Assembly (NCBI RefSeq): GCF_002020355.1
Contig: NZ_MPZV01000002.1
Span: 62,001 to 126,000, forward strand
Source: Thioclava sediminum
GTDB taxonomy: Bacteria; Pseudomonadota; Alphaproteobacteria; Rhodobacterales; Rhodobacteraceae
DNA: 64,000 nucleotides
Direction of reading: 5' to 3'
Positions 30,672 through 40,148 of the stretch are shown one piece after another (position 1 is the stretch's first letter; each line of letters opens with the position of its first letter). The position numbers and the translations under genes were made by a program. A model generated the notes under the pieces. That model was not told where the DNA came from. It searched no databases and saw only the letters and a program-made list of their open reading frames with translations.

Positions 30672-33600
30672 ATGTTCAACAAGATCCTCGTGGCCAACCG
30701 TGGCGAGATCGCCATCCGAGTGATGCGCGCCGCCAACGAGCTCGGCAAGAAGACGGTCGCCGTCTACGCCGAAGAGGACAAGTTGGGCCTGCACCGCTTC
30801 AAGGCCGATGAAGCCTATCGCATCGGCGAGGGCCTCTCCCCCGTCGGCGCCTATCTCTCGATCGAAGAGATCATCCGCGTCGCCAAGGAAAGCGGTGCCG
30901 ATGCGATCCACCCGGGCTATGGCCTGCTGTCGGAGAACCCCGATTTCGTCGAAGCCTGCGACGCCGCCGGCATCACCTTCATCGGTCCGAAGGCCGAAAC
31001 GATGCGCGCGCTTGGCGACAAGGCCTCGGCGCGTCGCGTGGCGATCAAGGCCGGTGTGCCGGTAATCCCCGCGACCGAAGTGCTGGGCGAGGATTTCGAC
31101 GCGATCAAGAAAGAGGCCGCAGAGATCGGCTACCCGCTGATGCTGAAAGCCAGCTGGGGCGGCGGCGGGCGCGGCATGCGCCCGATCTTGGGCGAGGACG
31201 AACTGGTCGAGAAGGTCCGCGAGGGCCGTCGCGAGGCTGAAGCCGCCTTCGGCAATGGCGAGGGCTATCTCGAGAAGATGATCATCCGCGCGCGCCACGT
31301 CGAGGTGCAGCTGCTGGGCGACACGCATGGCAATCTCTATCACCTCTACGAGCGCGACTGCACCGTGCAGCGGCGCAACCAGAAGGTCGTCGAACGCGCC
31401 CCTGCCCCCTATCTCTCGGACGAACAGCGCGAAGAGGTCTGCCAGCTCGCGCTGAAGATCGGTCAGGCGGTCGGCTATGAATGTGCCGGCACGGTCGAAT
31501 TCCTGATGGATATGGACTCGGACAATTTCTACTTCATCGAGGTGAACCCGCGCGTTCAGGTCGAGCACACCGTGACCGAAGAGGTCACCGGCATCGACAT
31601 CGTGCAGGCCCAGATCAAGATCGCCGAGGGCGCGACGCTGGCCGAGGCCACCCGCGCCAAATCTCAGGACGAGATCGAGCTTTCGGGCCACGCTCTGCAA
31701 TGCCGCGTGACCACCGAGGATCCGCAGAACAACTTCATCCCCGATTACGGCCGCCTGACCGCCTATCGCTCGGCGACCGGTAACGGCATCCGCCTCGACG
31801 GCGGCACCGCCTATGCGGGCGGCGTCATCACCCGCTATTACGACTCGCTTCTGGTGAAGGTCACCGCCTGGGCGCAGGATCCCGATCAGGCGATCCGCCG
31901 GATGGACCGCGCCCTGCGTGAATTCCGGATCCGCGGGGTGAGCACGAATATCGACTTCGTCATCAACCTGCTCAAGCACCCGACCTTCCTCGACATGAGC
32001 TACACGACGAAGTTCATCGACACGACGCCGGAGCTGTTCGACTTCAAGCAGCGCCGCGACCGGGGCACCAAGATCCTGACCTATATCGCGGATATCACCG
32101 TCAACGGTCACCCCGAGACCGCGGGCCGCAACAAGCCCCATGCCGAGGCGAAACCGCCGCGCCTGCCCGCCTACAAGGATGAGGCAAAGCCGGGCAGCCG
32201 GAACCTGCTCGAGAAAGAGGGCGCGAAAGCCGTCGCCGATTGGATGAAGGCGCAGAAGAAGCTGCTGCTGACCGACACCACGATGCGCGACGGTCACCAG
32301 TCGCTGCTGGCGACCCGGATGCGCTCGATCGACATGATCAAGGCAGCCCCCGCCTATGCCTCGAACCTCAGCGATCTGTTCTCGGTCGAATGCTGGGGCG
32401 GCGCGACCTTCGACGTGGCTTACCGCTTCTTGCAGGAATGCCCGTGGCAGCGCCTGCGCGACATTCGCGAGGAGATGCCTAACATCCTGACGCAGATGCT
32501 GCTGCGCGCCTCGAACGGCGTGGGCTACACGAACTACCCCGACAACGTGGTGCAATTCTTCGTTAAGCAGGCCGCGGAGAGCGGCGTCGACGTGTTCCGC
32601 GTCTTCGACTCGCTGAACTGGGTCGAGAACATGCGCGTCGCGATGGATGCGGTTATCGAAAGCGGCAAGATCTGCGAAGGCACGATCTGCTACACCGGCG
32701 ATATCCTCGACCCGGACCGCGCCAAGTATGACCTGAAATACTATATCGGCATGGCGAAAGAGCTGGAGGCCGCAGGCGCGCATGTGCTGGGCCTCAAGGA
32801 CATGGCAGGCCTGCTGAAACCCGCCGCCGCCCGCAAGCTGATCGCGGCGCTGAAGGAAGAGGTCGATATCCCGATCCACTTCCACACCCATGACACGAGC
32901 GGAATCGCGGGGGCTACGATCCTCGCCGCGGCAGATGCGGGCGTCGATGCGGTCGACGCGGCGATGGACGCCTTCTCGGGCGGCACTTCGCAGCCCTGCC
33001 TCGGCTCGATCGTGGAGGCCCTGGCCCATACCGAGCGCGACACCGGCCTCGACATCCACGCGATCCGCATGATGTCGAACTATTGGGAGGCCGTGCGCCA
33101 CCAATATGCGGCGTTTGAGAGCGGTCTCGAAGCCCCGGCCTCCGAGGTCTATCTGCACGAGATGCCCGGCGGCCAGTTCACCAACCTCAAGGCGCAGGCG
33201 CGCTCGCTGGGGCTGGAGGAGCGCTGGCATGAGGTGGCCCAGGCCTATGCCGACGCCAACCAGATTTTCGGCGATATCGTGAAGGTCACGCCGTCCTCGA
33301 AAGTCGTGGGCGACATGGCCCTGATGATGGTGGCACAGGGCCTGTCGAAGGAAGACGTGCTCGACCCGGCCAAGGATGTCTCCTTCCCGGATTCGGTCAT
33401 CGACATGATGCGCGGCAATCTCGGCCAACCGCCCGGCGGCTGGCCCGAGGGGGTTGTGAAGAAGGTGCTCAAAGGCGAGCATCCCTCGACCGAGCGCCCG
33501 GGCAAGAACCTGCCCCCGGTCGATCTGGAAGCCGCCCGCAAGGAGGTCTCCGAACAGCTCGACGGGCGTGAAATCGACAATGAGGATCTCGCCGGCTACC

Positions 33601-34106
33601 TGATGTATCCCAAGGTCTTCACCGATTACGCCAGCCGCCACGAAGCCTATGGCCCGGTGCGCACCCTGCCCACCCCGGTCTTCTTCTACGGGATGGAGCC
33701 GCAGGACGAGATCTCCGCCGAGATCGACCCCGGCAAGACGCTGGAGATCCGCTATCTCACCACCGGCGAAACCGACGAGCTGGGTGAGGTGAAGGTCTAT
33801 TTCGAACTCAACGGCCAACCCCGTGCCGTGCGCGTCCCGAACCGCGCGGTGAAGGCGACGACGGCGGCGAAGCCGAAGGCCGAGGCAGGCAACCCGAACC
33901 ATATCGGCGCGCCGATGCCGGGCTCGATCGCCTCGATCGCGGTCAATGTCGGCCAGAAGGTGAAACCGGGCGATATGCTCCTGACCATCGAAGCGATGAA
34001 GATGGAGACCGGCATCCATTCCGACCGCGAAGCCACGGTGAAGGCGATCCATGTCTCGCCGGGGGCGCAGATCGACGCGAAGGATCTGCTGGTCGAACTG
34101 GAGTAA
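30672..34106 (+). CDS. pyc: pyruvate carboxylase
   Basis: 1144 aa single-chain enzyme making oxaloacetate from pyruvate, bicarbonate and ATP. The order is biotin carboxylase (1 to about 450, KILVANRGEIAIRV and GGGGRGMR), carboxyltransferase barrel (about 530-800, TTMRDGHQSLLATRMR), tetramerisation/PC domain, and a biotinyl domain with AMKMET (biotin Lys about 1110). The start ATG at 30672 has AGGGAGAA in front. It is an anaplerotic enzyme. It is divergent from trkH and followed by a strong terminator. Confidence 0.98.
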   Translation: MFNKILVANRGEIAIRVMRAANELGKKTVAVYAEEDKLGLHRFKADEAYRIGEGLSPVGAYLSIEEIIRVAKESGADAIHPGYGLLSENPDFVEACDAAGITFIGPKAETMRALGDKASARRVAIKAGVPVIPATEVLGEDFDAIKKEAAEIGYPLMLKASWGGGGRGMRPILGEDELVEKVREGRREAEAAFGNGEGYLEKMIIRARHVEVQLLGDTHGNLYHLYERDCTVQRRNQKVVERAPAPYLSDEQREEVCQLALKIGQAVGYECAGTVEFLMDMDSDNFYFIEVNPRVQVEHTVTEEVTGIDIVQAQIKIAEGATLAEATRAKSQDEIELSGHALQCRVTTEDPQNNFIPDYGRLTAYRSATGNGIRLDGGTAYAGGVITRYYDSLLVKVTAWAQDPDQAIRRMDRALREFRIRGVSTNIDFVINLLKHPTFLDMSYTTKFIDTTPELFDFKQRRDRGTKILTYIADITVNGHPETAGRNKPHAEAKPPRLPAYKDEAKPGSRNLLEKEGAKAVADWMKAQKKLLLTDTTMRDGHQSLLATRMRSIDMIKAAPAYASNLSDLFSVECWGGATFDVAYRFLQECPWQRLRDIREEMPNILTQMLLRASNGVGYTNYPDNVVQFFVKQAAESGVDVFRVFDSLNWVENMRVAMDAVIESGKICEGTICYTGDILDPDRAKYDLKYYIGMAKELEAAGAHVLGLKDMAGLLKPAAARKLIAALKEEVDIPIHFHTHDTSGIAGATILAAADAGVDAVDAAMDAFSGGTSQPCLGSIVEALAHTERDTGLDIHAIRMMSNYWEAVRHQYAAFESGLEAPASEVYLHEMPGGQFTNLKAQARSLGLEERWHEVAQAYADANQIFGDIVKVTPSSKVVGDMALMMVAQGLSKEDVLDPAKDVSFPDSVIDMMRGNLGQPPGGWPEGVVKKVLKGEHPSTERPGKNLPPVDLEAARKEVSEQLDGREIDNEDLAGYLMYPKVFTDYASRHEAYGPVRTLPTPVFFYGMEPQDEISAEIDPGKTLEIRYLTTGETDELGEVKVYFELNGQPRAVRVPNRAVKATTAAKPKAEAGNPNHIGAPMPGSIASIAVNVGQKVKPGDMLLTIEAMKMETGIHSDREATVKAIHVSPGAQIDAKDLLVELE

Positions 34107-34126
34107 TCGTCGCAGCATTGAACAAA

Positions 34127-34165
34127 ACGCGCGCCGAGGCCCCGCCCCGGCGCGCGTTTTTATTT
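34127..34165 (+). terminator. rho-independent terminator of pyc
   Basis: Ten-bp perfect stem ACGCGCGCCG / CGGCGCGCGT (34127-34136, 34148-34157) followed by TTTTTATTT. It cleanly isolates pyc from the AT-richer region that follows. Confidence 0.9.
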
Positions 34166-34216
34166 GTTGGAAAGATCAGGTCCAGAACGTCATTGGGAAC
34201 ACGGAGGCCCCTGTTT

Positions 34217-34269
34217 CTTGTCGACCGCCCTACGGGCAACATTGACAAGACCGCCCGGGATTATAGGAT
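34217..34269 (+). promoter_or_regulatory. promoter-like site with nested dyad before the asparagine-synthetase-like gene
   Basis: TTGACA at 34242-34247, 16 bases, then TAGGAT at 34264-34269 (four of six -10 matches). CTTGTC at 34217-34222 and GACAAG at 34244-34249 form a dyad that overlaps the -35 hexamer and encloses a second dyad, GCCC-TAC-GGGC (34227-34237). A repressor-type operator or a structured leader is plausible. Confidence 0.4.
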
Positions 34270-34325
34270 CGTAACGATTTTTATCAGCATCTTAATCTAT
34301 TCATAATTTCCAGAAAGATTTGTGA

Positions 34326-35915
34326 ATGACTACGATTAGAGCGGAGTCCGGCTGCGCGAAAGCAGGCATCAATTTCGAGAAAATTTCGCGCTGGCAATAT
34401 CTCCTGACACAACGTGAGATTACGGACACGATCCTGAAGCGTTATAGTTTCGGCGGCTGGCACCTTCATGTCGGCGACGGAGTATGCGTTTCGAAGCTGG
34501 AAGATGCCAAGGGCCGTGCGATCGGCCTTTTCATCGGTATCGGAGTCGATAACGAGACGTTGGTGAAGGGCACCCATAAAATCCTGTCACTCGATTTGGA
34601 TCGCGATAGCTTCTTCGAGGATTTCGAAGACTGGCTCTTTTATGTTTCCGGTCGGTATAATGTATTTATTGCCAAAGGCGCTTCAAAGCGATTTTACAGT
34701 GACGCAGTCGGCATGAATGGCATGGTCTATGACCGTGAAGAACGACAGGTCGCGTCGAGCCTTGCCCTTTGCATCGAGCGCGACACAACACCTCATCCGC
34801 TATACGACCATTCTCTCATCGAGCGCGGCGAAGGCAATTACAGCCTGTTCCACAGTTACGATAAGGATGTCCGTCGCGGAAATCCGAATTTTTATCTCAA
34901 TCTCAATGACTTTTCTGAAACTCGCTTTTGGCCGCGCGACGAGGATTTCACGACGGATCGATCACATGACGATATTTACGGAGAAATAATTCGACGAACC
35001 TCGAAGGTTATCGGAGAGATCAACGCTAACTTCAAAACTGCGCTCCCGTTATCGGGAGGGCAGGATAGCCGCTTGCTCGCTTCGATATCGCGCACGAACC
35101 TCGCGGGCTTCGACCAATTTTTCACCCATATCCATAATTACGCGAGCAGGATCGACGCAACGATCGCTGGAACACTCGCGAAGGTCCTGCAGGTCGACCA
35201 TGAAATCCACGACAAGCGGAATATCAAGGTCTCTGAAGAGGATGTTTCGCGGTTCGAAGCCGAATTCCATGCCGCGCTCGGGTTCAAGAAAAAGCTGACC
35301 CGAGAAGTCGCTCACGGGCTGCATGAATGCCTCGAGGATAGGATGGTAATCCTGCGCGGCCACCAAACCGACTTGTTGCGTGCCGTGTTCATCGACAAAC
35401 TGGGCGAGGACGGAAGAAACAATCTACGCTGGCAAGTCAAACGCCTGCTGATCGTTCCGGGCAAAGCGTTCGACCGCAAGACATACAGGACGTTTCTACC
35501 CGAGTATCAGAACTGGGTCGAAACGCTTCCGGAAAACGCTGCGAAACGCCAAGTCGACCTTATGTTCCTCGAAATATACTATAGCTCGACAATCGGGCTC
35601 ATTTTCCCGGCACTTACGCGAAACTTCTTCATGTCGCCCTTCAACAGTCGACATCTGATATCCCTGTCTCTTTCAATCGAAGAGGGTTATCGCAAAAACA
35701 GCTTTGCGGTTAACGATATTATTTTCCAGGTTGATCCTGAGCTTCACGACGTCCCGTTCGATTATGAATTTGGCGGTGCCAATCTCGGGCGCATCGACGA
35801 CCAACAGGCGATGGCGGAGCTGACAGCCGCGCGCCGCAAAGCCAGCGAAACGCGCGTCGCACTCAGGACCCAGCACCCAGATTTGGCGGCGTCCGAGGAC
35901 GTCCTTGTGCCCTGA
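34326..35915 (+). CDS. orphan asparagine-synthetase-like protein without glutaminase cysteine
   Basis: 529 aa. Residues about 220-450 hold the ATP-pyrophosphatase domain with the PP-loop SGGQDS at 243-248. Residues 1-190 look like a worn Ntn/glutaminase-type fold (LFYVSGRYNVFIAKG, then FYSDAVGMNGMVYD), but no Cys follows the start Met, so it should not hydrolyse glutamine. It probably adenylates a carboxylate and forms an amide with an unknown amine. The gene is visibly AT-richer than its neighbours (24 G/C of 60 at 34621-34680), suggesting transfer. No precursor peptide, protease or glycosyltransferase gene is next to it. Confidence 0.75.
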   Translation: MTTIRAESGCAKAGINFEKISRWQYLLTQREITDTILKRYSFGGWHLHVGDGVCVSKLEDAKGRAIGLFIGIGVDNETLVKGTHKILSLDLDRDSFFEDFEDWLFYVSGRYNVFIAKGASKRFYSDAVGMNGMVYDREERQVASSLALCIERDTTPHPLYDHSLIERGEGNYSLFHSYDKDVRRGNPNFYLNLNDFSETRFWPRDEDFTTDRSHDDIYGEIIRRTSKVIGEINANFKTALPLSGGQDSRLLASISRTNLAGFDQFFTHIHNYASRIDATIAGTLAKVLQVDHEIHDKRNIKVSEEDVSRFEAEFHAALGFKKKLTREVAHGLHECLEDRMVILRGHQTDLLRAVFIDKLGEDGRNNLRWQVKRLLIVPGKAFDRKTYRTFLPEYQNWVETLPENAAKRQVDLMFLEIYYSSTIGLIFPALTRNFFMSPFNSRHLISLSLSIEEGYRKNSFAVNDIIFQVDPELHDVPFDYEFGGANLGRIDDQQAMAELTAARRKASETRVALRTQHPDLAASEDVLVP

Positions 35916-36115
35916 GCGACGAGCTCGCGCATGAAGCTCGAGGGACGAGGGGCACCGTAGAGGACTGAACTTCCGTCTCGCGGCGTCGCAAAACGTGTCC
36001 GCGCGCATCCAGACGTCGGCAACGGTTAGACGTGCCGCCAAACACCCTCTGCACGTTCGGCAGATGACGGACGCTCAGGGGCGCCCGCCTCCGATTGCGA
36101 TGTCTTGTCGGAATT

Positions 36116-36586
36116 CTACGACGAAGAGGCCGCGCCACCTGCCCCGGCTCGAATCTCATGGATCGGATCGCAGGAGCCCCATGCCGTCTCAGACCGATAG
36201 CCTCGCGGGCGCACCGCGATCGAGGCCTTACCGCTGGCCTTCAAACGGGTCACGCGAAACTCGACGCGCGGGGTGTAGTAGTTGCGCTTGGTCTTGAGCC
36301 TGTCGACCTTCCAGCCAAACGTCGTGCGCTTTGGATTGTCGACAAGCACCTGCACCGGCTGCAACGGCAAGTCGAAATGATGGAGGAACGTGTCATAGAC
36401 CTTCCATTCCCCGCCCGGGATTTTCAGCAGATCGACCTCGCCGGGTGTCGAATTCGACAGATGGCCGGTCTCGAAGGTGCAACGCATCACCTGCGTCCCG
36501 CGCGGCAGCTTCGGCTGCTCGGGATTGGCCAGAACCGGGCCAGCGGAAAAGACGACGAAAGCTGCGAAAAGAAATGGACGGAACAT
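36116..36586 (-). CDS. hypothetical secreted protein
   Basis: 156 aa. The signal peptide is residues 1-20 (MFRPFLFAAFVVFSAGPVLA). The mature part is small, basic and beta-rich, with two Cys (VMRCTFETG near 35 and WGSCDPIHE near 138) that could form a disulphide. I recognise no family. An upstream GAGG lies 4 nt before the ATG. It follows the sarcosine operon on the same strand, after a perfect 11-bp dyad. Confidence 0.65.
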   Translation of the reverse strand: MFRPFLFAAFVVFSAGPVLANPEQPKLPRGTQVMRCTFETGHLSNSTPGEVDLLKIPGGEWKVYDTFLHHFDLPLQPVQVLVDNPKRTTFGWKVDRLKTKRNYYTPRVEFRVTRLKASGKASIAVRPRGYRSETAWGSCDPIHEIRAGAGGAASSS

Positions 36587-36599
36587 ATGGCCTCGACAA

Positions 36600-36629
36600 A
36601 TTAATCGGGCACGAAGCGGCCCGATTAAT
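36600..36629. terminator. perfect 11-bp dyad between soxG and the secreted protein gene
   Basis: ATTAATCGGGC (36600-36610), 8 bases, GCCCGATTAAT (36619-36629). It is 20 bp past the soxG stop and 13 bp before the next ATG. It lacks a long U-run, so it may terminate weakly, stabilise the sox mRNA end, or act as an operator. Confidence 0.6.
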
Positions 36630-36649
36630 GCAAGACCAACGCCCGGATG

Positions 36650-37201
36650 TTAAAAGAGATCGCTGCCCTCACGGGCGGAAACTTCAAGCAGTCCCATAAC
36701 ATAGCCGGCAACAGAGCGGAAAGATATGAGTGAGATTTCACTTTCCCCGGAGCGCCAGAACGCGGCCGCGACTTGCGCCGTGCGGGAGCGGCGGATCTCG
36801 CCTTCGGGCAGGGTTGCGATATCGGCGGGCGAGAGCTTCATCACCACCTGATCCGCCTTGTCCCCACGAATGGTGAACATCGCGCGGGCATCCGAGACGT
36901 TGACGACCAGCGCATGGTCTGCGGCAAGCGCCTCGGCCAGCCGTGCAGTCAGTGCGGGCGCCTCGTCATGAGCGCAGATCAGCAACAGCTCATCCGGGCT
37001 CATCCAGGCGATGGAGCGCCCGTCAACGGTCTCGATGCGGCGCGCGCCGGGAACGGGAAGCCCCTCGGCCTTGAGCGCCTTGGCGAGCCCCTTGGCCTCC
37101 AGATCGGAGCGGATCGAGATCATGCCCACCAGCCCGGCCTCGGACACGGTGACGAAACCTTCGTGGGTCTGGCCCGAAAGGGCGCTGACGGCCTCAGACA
37201 T
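36650..37201 (-). CDS. soxG: sarcosine oxidase gamma subunit
   Basis: 183 aa, SoxG family. It has a GcvT-like small fold with SIAWMSPDELLLIC and a C-terminal FWRSGESEISLISFRSVAGYVMGLLEVSAREGSDLF. It overlaps the soxA stop by 8 bp. It is a structural subunit of the heterotetrameric oxidase. Confidence 0.93.
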   Translation of the reverse strand: MSEAVSALSGQTHEGFVTVSEAGLVGMISIRSDLEAKGLAKALKAEGLPVPGARRIETVDGRSIAWMSPDELLLICAHDEAPALTARLAEALAADHALVVNVSDARAMFTIRGDKADQVVMKLSPADIATLPEGEIRRSRTAQVAAAFWRSGESEISLISFRSVAGYVMGLLEVSAREGSDLF

Positions 37202-40148
37202 TCTGCTTCTCCCCGTCCTTATCGTAGAAGACCGGATCGACGATCCGCGCCTTGACCATTTCCTCGCCCTCGCCGGTGAACTCGATCACCTCGCCCATCC
37301 GGTCGGGCCCGTTCAGTACCAGCCCCATCGCGATGCCCTTGCCAATCGTCGGCGAGTAATAGGTCGAGGTGACGCGGCCTTGCGTGTTGCGCTGACCGTT
37401 GTCGTTGAACCCGTCGGCGGGCGCGTGGCTGCCATCGGGGATCACCGATCCGTCGAGCGTCTCCAAGCCGACCAGCTTCCAGCGGTTCGGGTCGGTCATG
37501 TGGGACCGCTCCTGCGCGCGCTTGCCCAGATAGTCGGTCTTCTTCTTCGAGAGCGCCCAGTTCAGCCCCAGATCCTGCGGGATCACCGTGCCGTCGGTCT
37601 CGTCGCCGATCATGATGAAGCCCTTCTCGGCGCGCATTACATGCAGCGCCTCGGTGCCGTAGGGCATCACGCCAAGCGCCTCGCCCTCGGCCATGAGCGC
37701 CTTCCAAAGCGCGAGGCCTTGGCTCGCAGGCACCGCGATCTCGTAGCTCAGCTCGCCCGAGAAGGAGATGCGGAAGATGCGAGCGTCGAACGTGCCCAGC
37801 TTGCCCTCGGTCCACTTCATGAAGGGCAGCGTCTCCTTGCTGACATCCATGCCGCCCAAGCGCTCCAGCAGCTCGCGCGATTTCGGACCGACGACGGCGA
37901 TCTGCGCGTATTGCTCGGTCAGGTTCGTGGTATAGACCTTCCAGTCCCACCACTCGCATTGCAGCCAGTCTTCCATCCAGCCGTGGATGTGATCGGCCCC
38001 GCCCGAGGTCGTGTGGCACAGCCACGTATCCTCGTCGAGCCGCGCCACGACCCCGTCATCCATCAGGAAGCCGTTCTCGTTGCACATCAGCCCGTAGCGG
38101 CATTTGCCCACCGGCAGGGTCGACATCATGTTCGTGTAGAGCATGTCGAGGAATTTCCCCGCATCGGGCCCTTTCACCACGATCTTGCCCAGCGTCGAGG
38201 CGTCGAGCATGCCCACATTCTTGCGGGTATTGGTGATCTCGCGATTGACCGCGTCACGGTGGCTCTCGCCCGATTTCGGGTAGCAATAGGGGCGACGCCA
38301 ATGGCCGACCGGTTCCCAATGCGCGCCCTTGGCCTCGTGCCAGGACTGGATCGGGGTGCGGCGCAGCGGCTGGAACAGCTCGCCCTTGGCCTCCGCCGTC
38401 ACAGCGCCGAGCGAAATCGGCGTGTAGGGCGGACGGAAGGTGGTCGTGCCAGTGGCGGGGATCGGTTGACCAAGCGCATCCGAGAGGATCGCGAGCCCGT
38501 TGATATTGCTCAGTTTCCCCTGATCGGTCGCCATGCCGAGCGTCGTGTAGCGCTTGGTATGTTCGACCGACTCGTAGCCCTCGCGCGCAGCGAGTTGCAC
38601 GTCGGAGACTTTCACGTCGTTCTGGTAGTCGAGGAAGCTCTTGAAGCGCAGCGCGTCGGGCGCGCCTGCGGGCATCATCCAGACCGGGGCGAGCGGCGCT
38701 TCTTCCTCGGAAGCTGCGCCGATACCCAGACCGCCCATCGCCTCGGAGAGCGTCAGATCGCCATTGGCGGCCCCCACGACCGTCGCCATGCCGGTCCCGT
38801 CCGCGCCGGTCGGCGGACGGTTGGGATCGGGGCGGAACATCGCGCGCGCATCGTCCCAGGTTAGCTTGCCGCCGCAATGGGACCACAGGTGCACGACCGG
38901 CGACCAGCCGCCCGACATCGCGACGCAATCGCAGTCGATCATCTCGACCGCACCGCCCTCGCCTGCCTGTGCGCAGATCTCGACGCCGGAGACGCCCTTG
39001 CGGCCCAGCACTTTCGCGATGCCGCGCCCTTCGAGGACACGCACGCCGCGCGCCTTCACGGCTTCGGCCAGTGCCCCATGGGTTTCCTCGCGCGCATCGA
39101 CCACGGCCGAGACCGTCAGACCTGCATCGAGGATCGCGAGCGCCGTGCGGTAGGCGTCGTCATTGTTGGTCACGAGCACCGTGCGATCACCGGGCGAAAC
39201 CGCCCAGTTCACGATGTAATCGCGCACCGCCGAGGCCAGCATCACGCCAGGCACGTCATTGCCCGCGAAGGCCAGCGGACGCTCGATCGCGCCCGTCGCG
39301 GTGATCGTGTGGCCTGCACGGATACGCCAGAGGCGGTGACGCGGACGGCCATCGCCGGGGGTGGTGTCGGCGAGGTTCTCGTAGCCGATGACATAGCCAT
39401 GATCGTGCAGGCCCGCCGCCATCAGGCGGGTGCGCATCGTGACGTTCTCCATCGAGGACAGTTCGACCAGCGCGCTGTCGATCCAGTTCTGTGCGTCGTG
39501 ACCGTCGATCTGACCGCCATCGACGGGCGTGCGCCCGCCCCAGTTCGGGGTCTGCTCGATCAGCCAGACGCGCTTGCCCGCGCGACCTTCCTTGAGCGCC
39601 GCGGCAAGACCCGCCACACCGCCACCCACGACGAGCACGTCGCAATGGGCATAGACCTGTTCGTAGCGATCGGGATCGGCCTCTTTCGGCACGCCGCCTA
39701 GACCTGCGGATTTGCGGATGATGGGTTCGAAGAGGTGCTTCCACGCAGCTCGCGGCGCCATGAAGGTCTTGTAGTAGAAGCCCGCGGGCAGGAATTTGTA
39801 GAAGGTGTTGTTGATCTCGCCGATATCGAAGTCGAGCGACGGCCAGTGGTTCTGGCTGGTGGTCTCAGCCCCTTCGAACAACTCGGTCGTGGTGGTGCGC
39901 TGATCGGGCTCGAACCGTGCGTTACGACCCAGACCGACGAGCGCGTTCGGCTCTTCCGCGCCAGACGCCACGATCCCACGCGGGCGGTGATATTTGAACG
40001 ACCGGCCCACCATGACCTGACCGCCGCCCAGCAGAGCCGAGGCCAGCGTATCGCCCGCAAAGCCGCGCATCGGTTTGCCGTTGAAGGTGAAGGCGAGCGG
40101 TTTCGCGCGGTCGATCAGACGACCACCCTTGGAAAGACGCGTGCTCAT
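37194..40148 (-). CDS. soxA: sarcosine oxidase alpha subunit
   Basis: 984 aa. The N-terminal ferredoxin-like region (about 15-100) has FNGKPMRGFAGDTLASALL. The NAD-binding Rossmann domain starts near 170 (VLVVGGGVAGLAAAL). A GcvT-type tetrahydrofolate domain occupies the C-terminal 400 residues. The enzyme demethylates sarcosine to glycine, passing the one-carbon unit to folate and making peroxide. The ATG at 40148 overlaps the soxD stop (ATGA). Confidence 0.97.
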   Translation of the reverse strand: MSTRLSKGGRLIDRAKPLAFTFNGKPMRGFAGDTLASALLGGGQVMVGRSFKYHRPRGIVASGAEEPNALVGLGRNARFEPDQRTTTTELFEGAETTSQNHWPSLDFDIGEINNTFYKFLPAGFYYKTFMAPRAAWKHLFEPIIRKSAGLGGVPKEADPDRYEQVYAHCDVLVVGGGVAGLAAALKEGRAGKRVWLIEQTPNWGGRTPVDGGQIDGHDAQNWIDSALVELSSMENVTMRTRLMAAGLHDHGYVIGYENLADTTPGDGRPRHRLWRIRAGHTITATGAIERPLAFAGNDVPGVMLASAVRDYIVNWAVSPGDRTVLVTNNDDAYRTALAILDAGLTVSAVVDAREETHGALAEAVKARGVRVLEGRGIAKVLGRKGVSGVEICAQAGEGGAVEMIDCDCVAMSGGWSPVVHLWSHCGGKLTWDDARAMFRPDPNRPPTGADGTGMATVVGAANGDLTLSEAMGGLGIGAASEEEAPLAPVWMMPAGAPDALRFKSFLDYQNDVKVSDVQLAAREGYESVEHTKRYTTLGMATDQGKLSNINGLAILSDALGQPIPATGTTTFRPPYTPISLGAVTAEAKGELFQPLRRTPIQSWHEAKGAHWEPVGHWRRPYCYPKSGESHRDAVNREITNTRKNVGMLDASTLGKIVVKGPDAGKFLDMLYTNMMSTLPVGKCRYGLMCNENGFLMDDGVVARLDEDTWLCHTTSGGADHIHGWMEDWLQCEWWDWKVYTTNLTEQYAQIAVVGPKSRELLERLGGMDVSKETLPFMKWTEGKLGTFDARIFRISFSGELSYEIAVPASQGLALWKALMAEGEALGVMPYGTEALHVMRAEKGFIMIGDETDGTVIPQDLGLNWALSKKKTDYLGKRAQERSHMTDPNRWKLVGLETLDGSVIPDGSHAPADGFNDNGQRNTQGRVTSTYYSPTIGKGIAMGLVLNGPDRMGEVIEFTGEGEEMVKARIVDPVFYDKDGEKQNV

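Noticed and set aside
30513-34118. 1201-codon minus-strand frame opposite pyc
   Set aside because: Antisense shadow; pyc has all carboxylase motifs and a ribosome site.
34118-34306. 62-codon plus-strand frame before the asparagine-synthetase-like gene, considered as a precursor peptide
   Set aside because: It spans the pyc terminator stem and the promoter-like dyad, and has no ribosome site or leader-core pattern.
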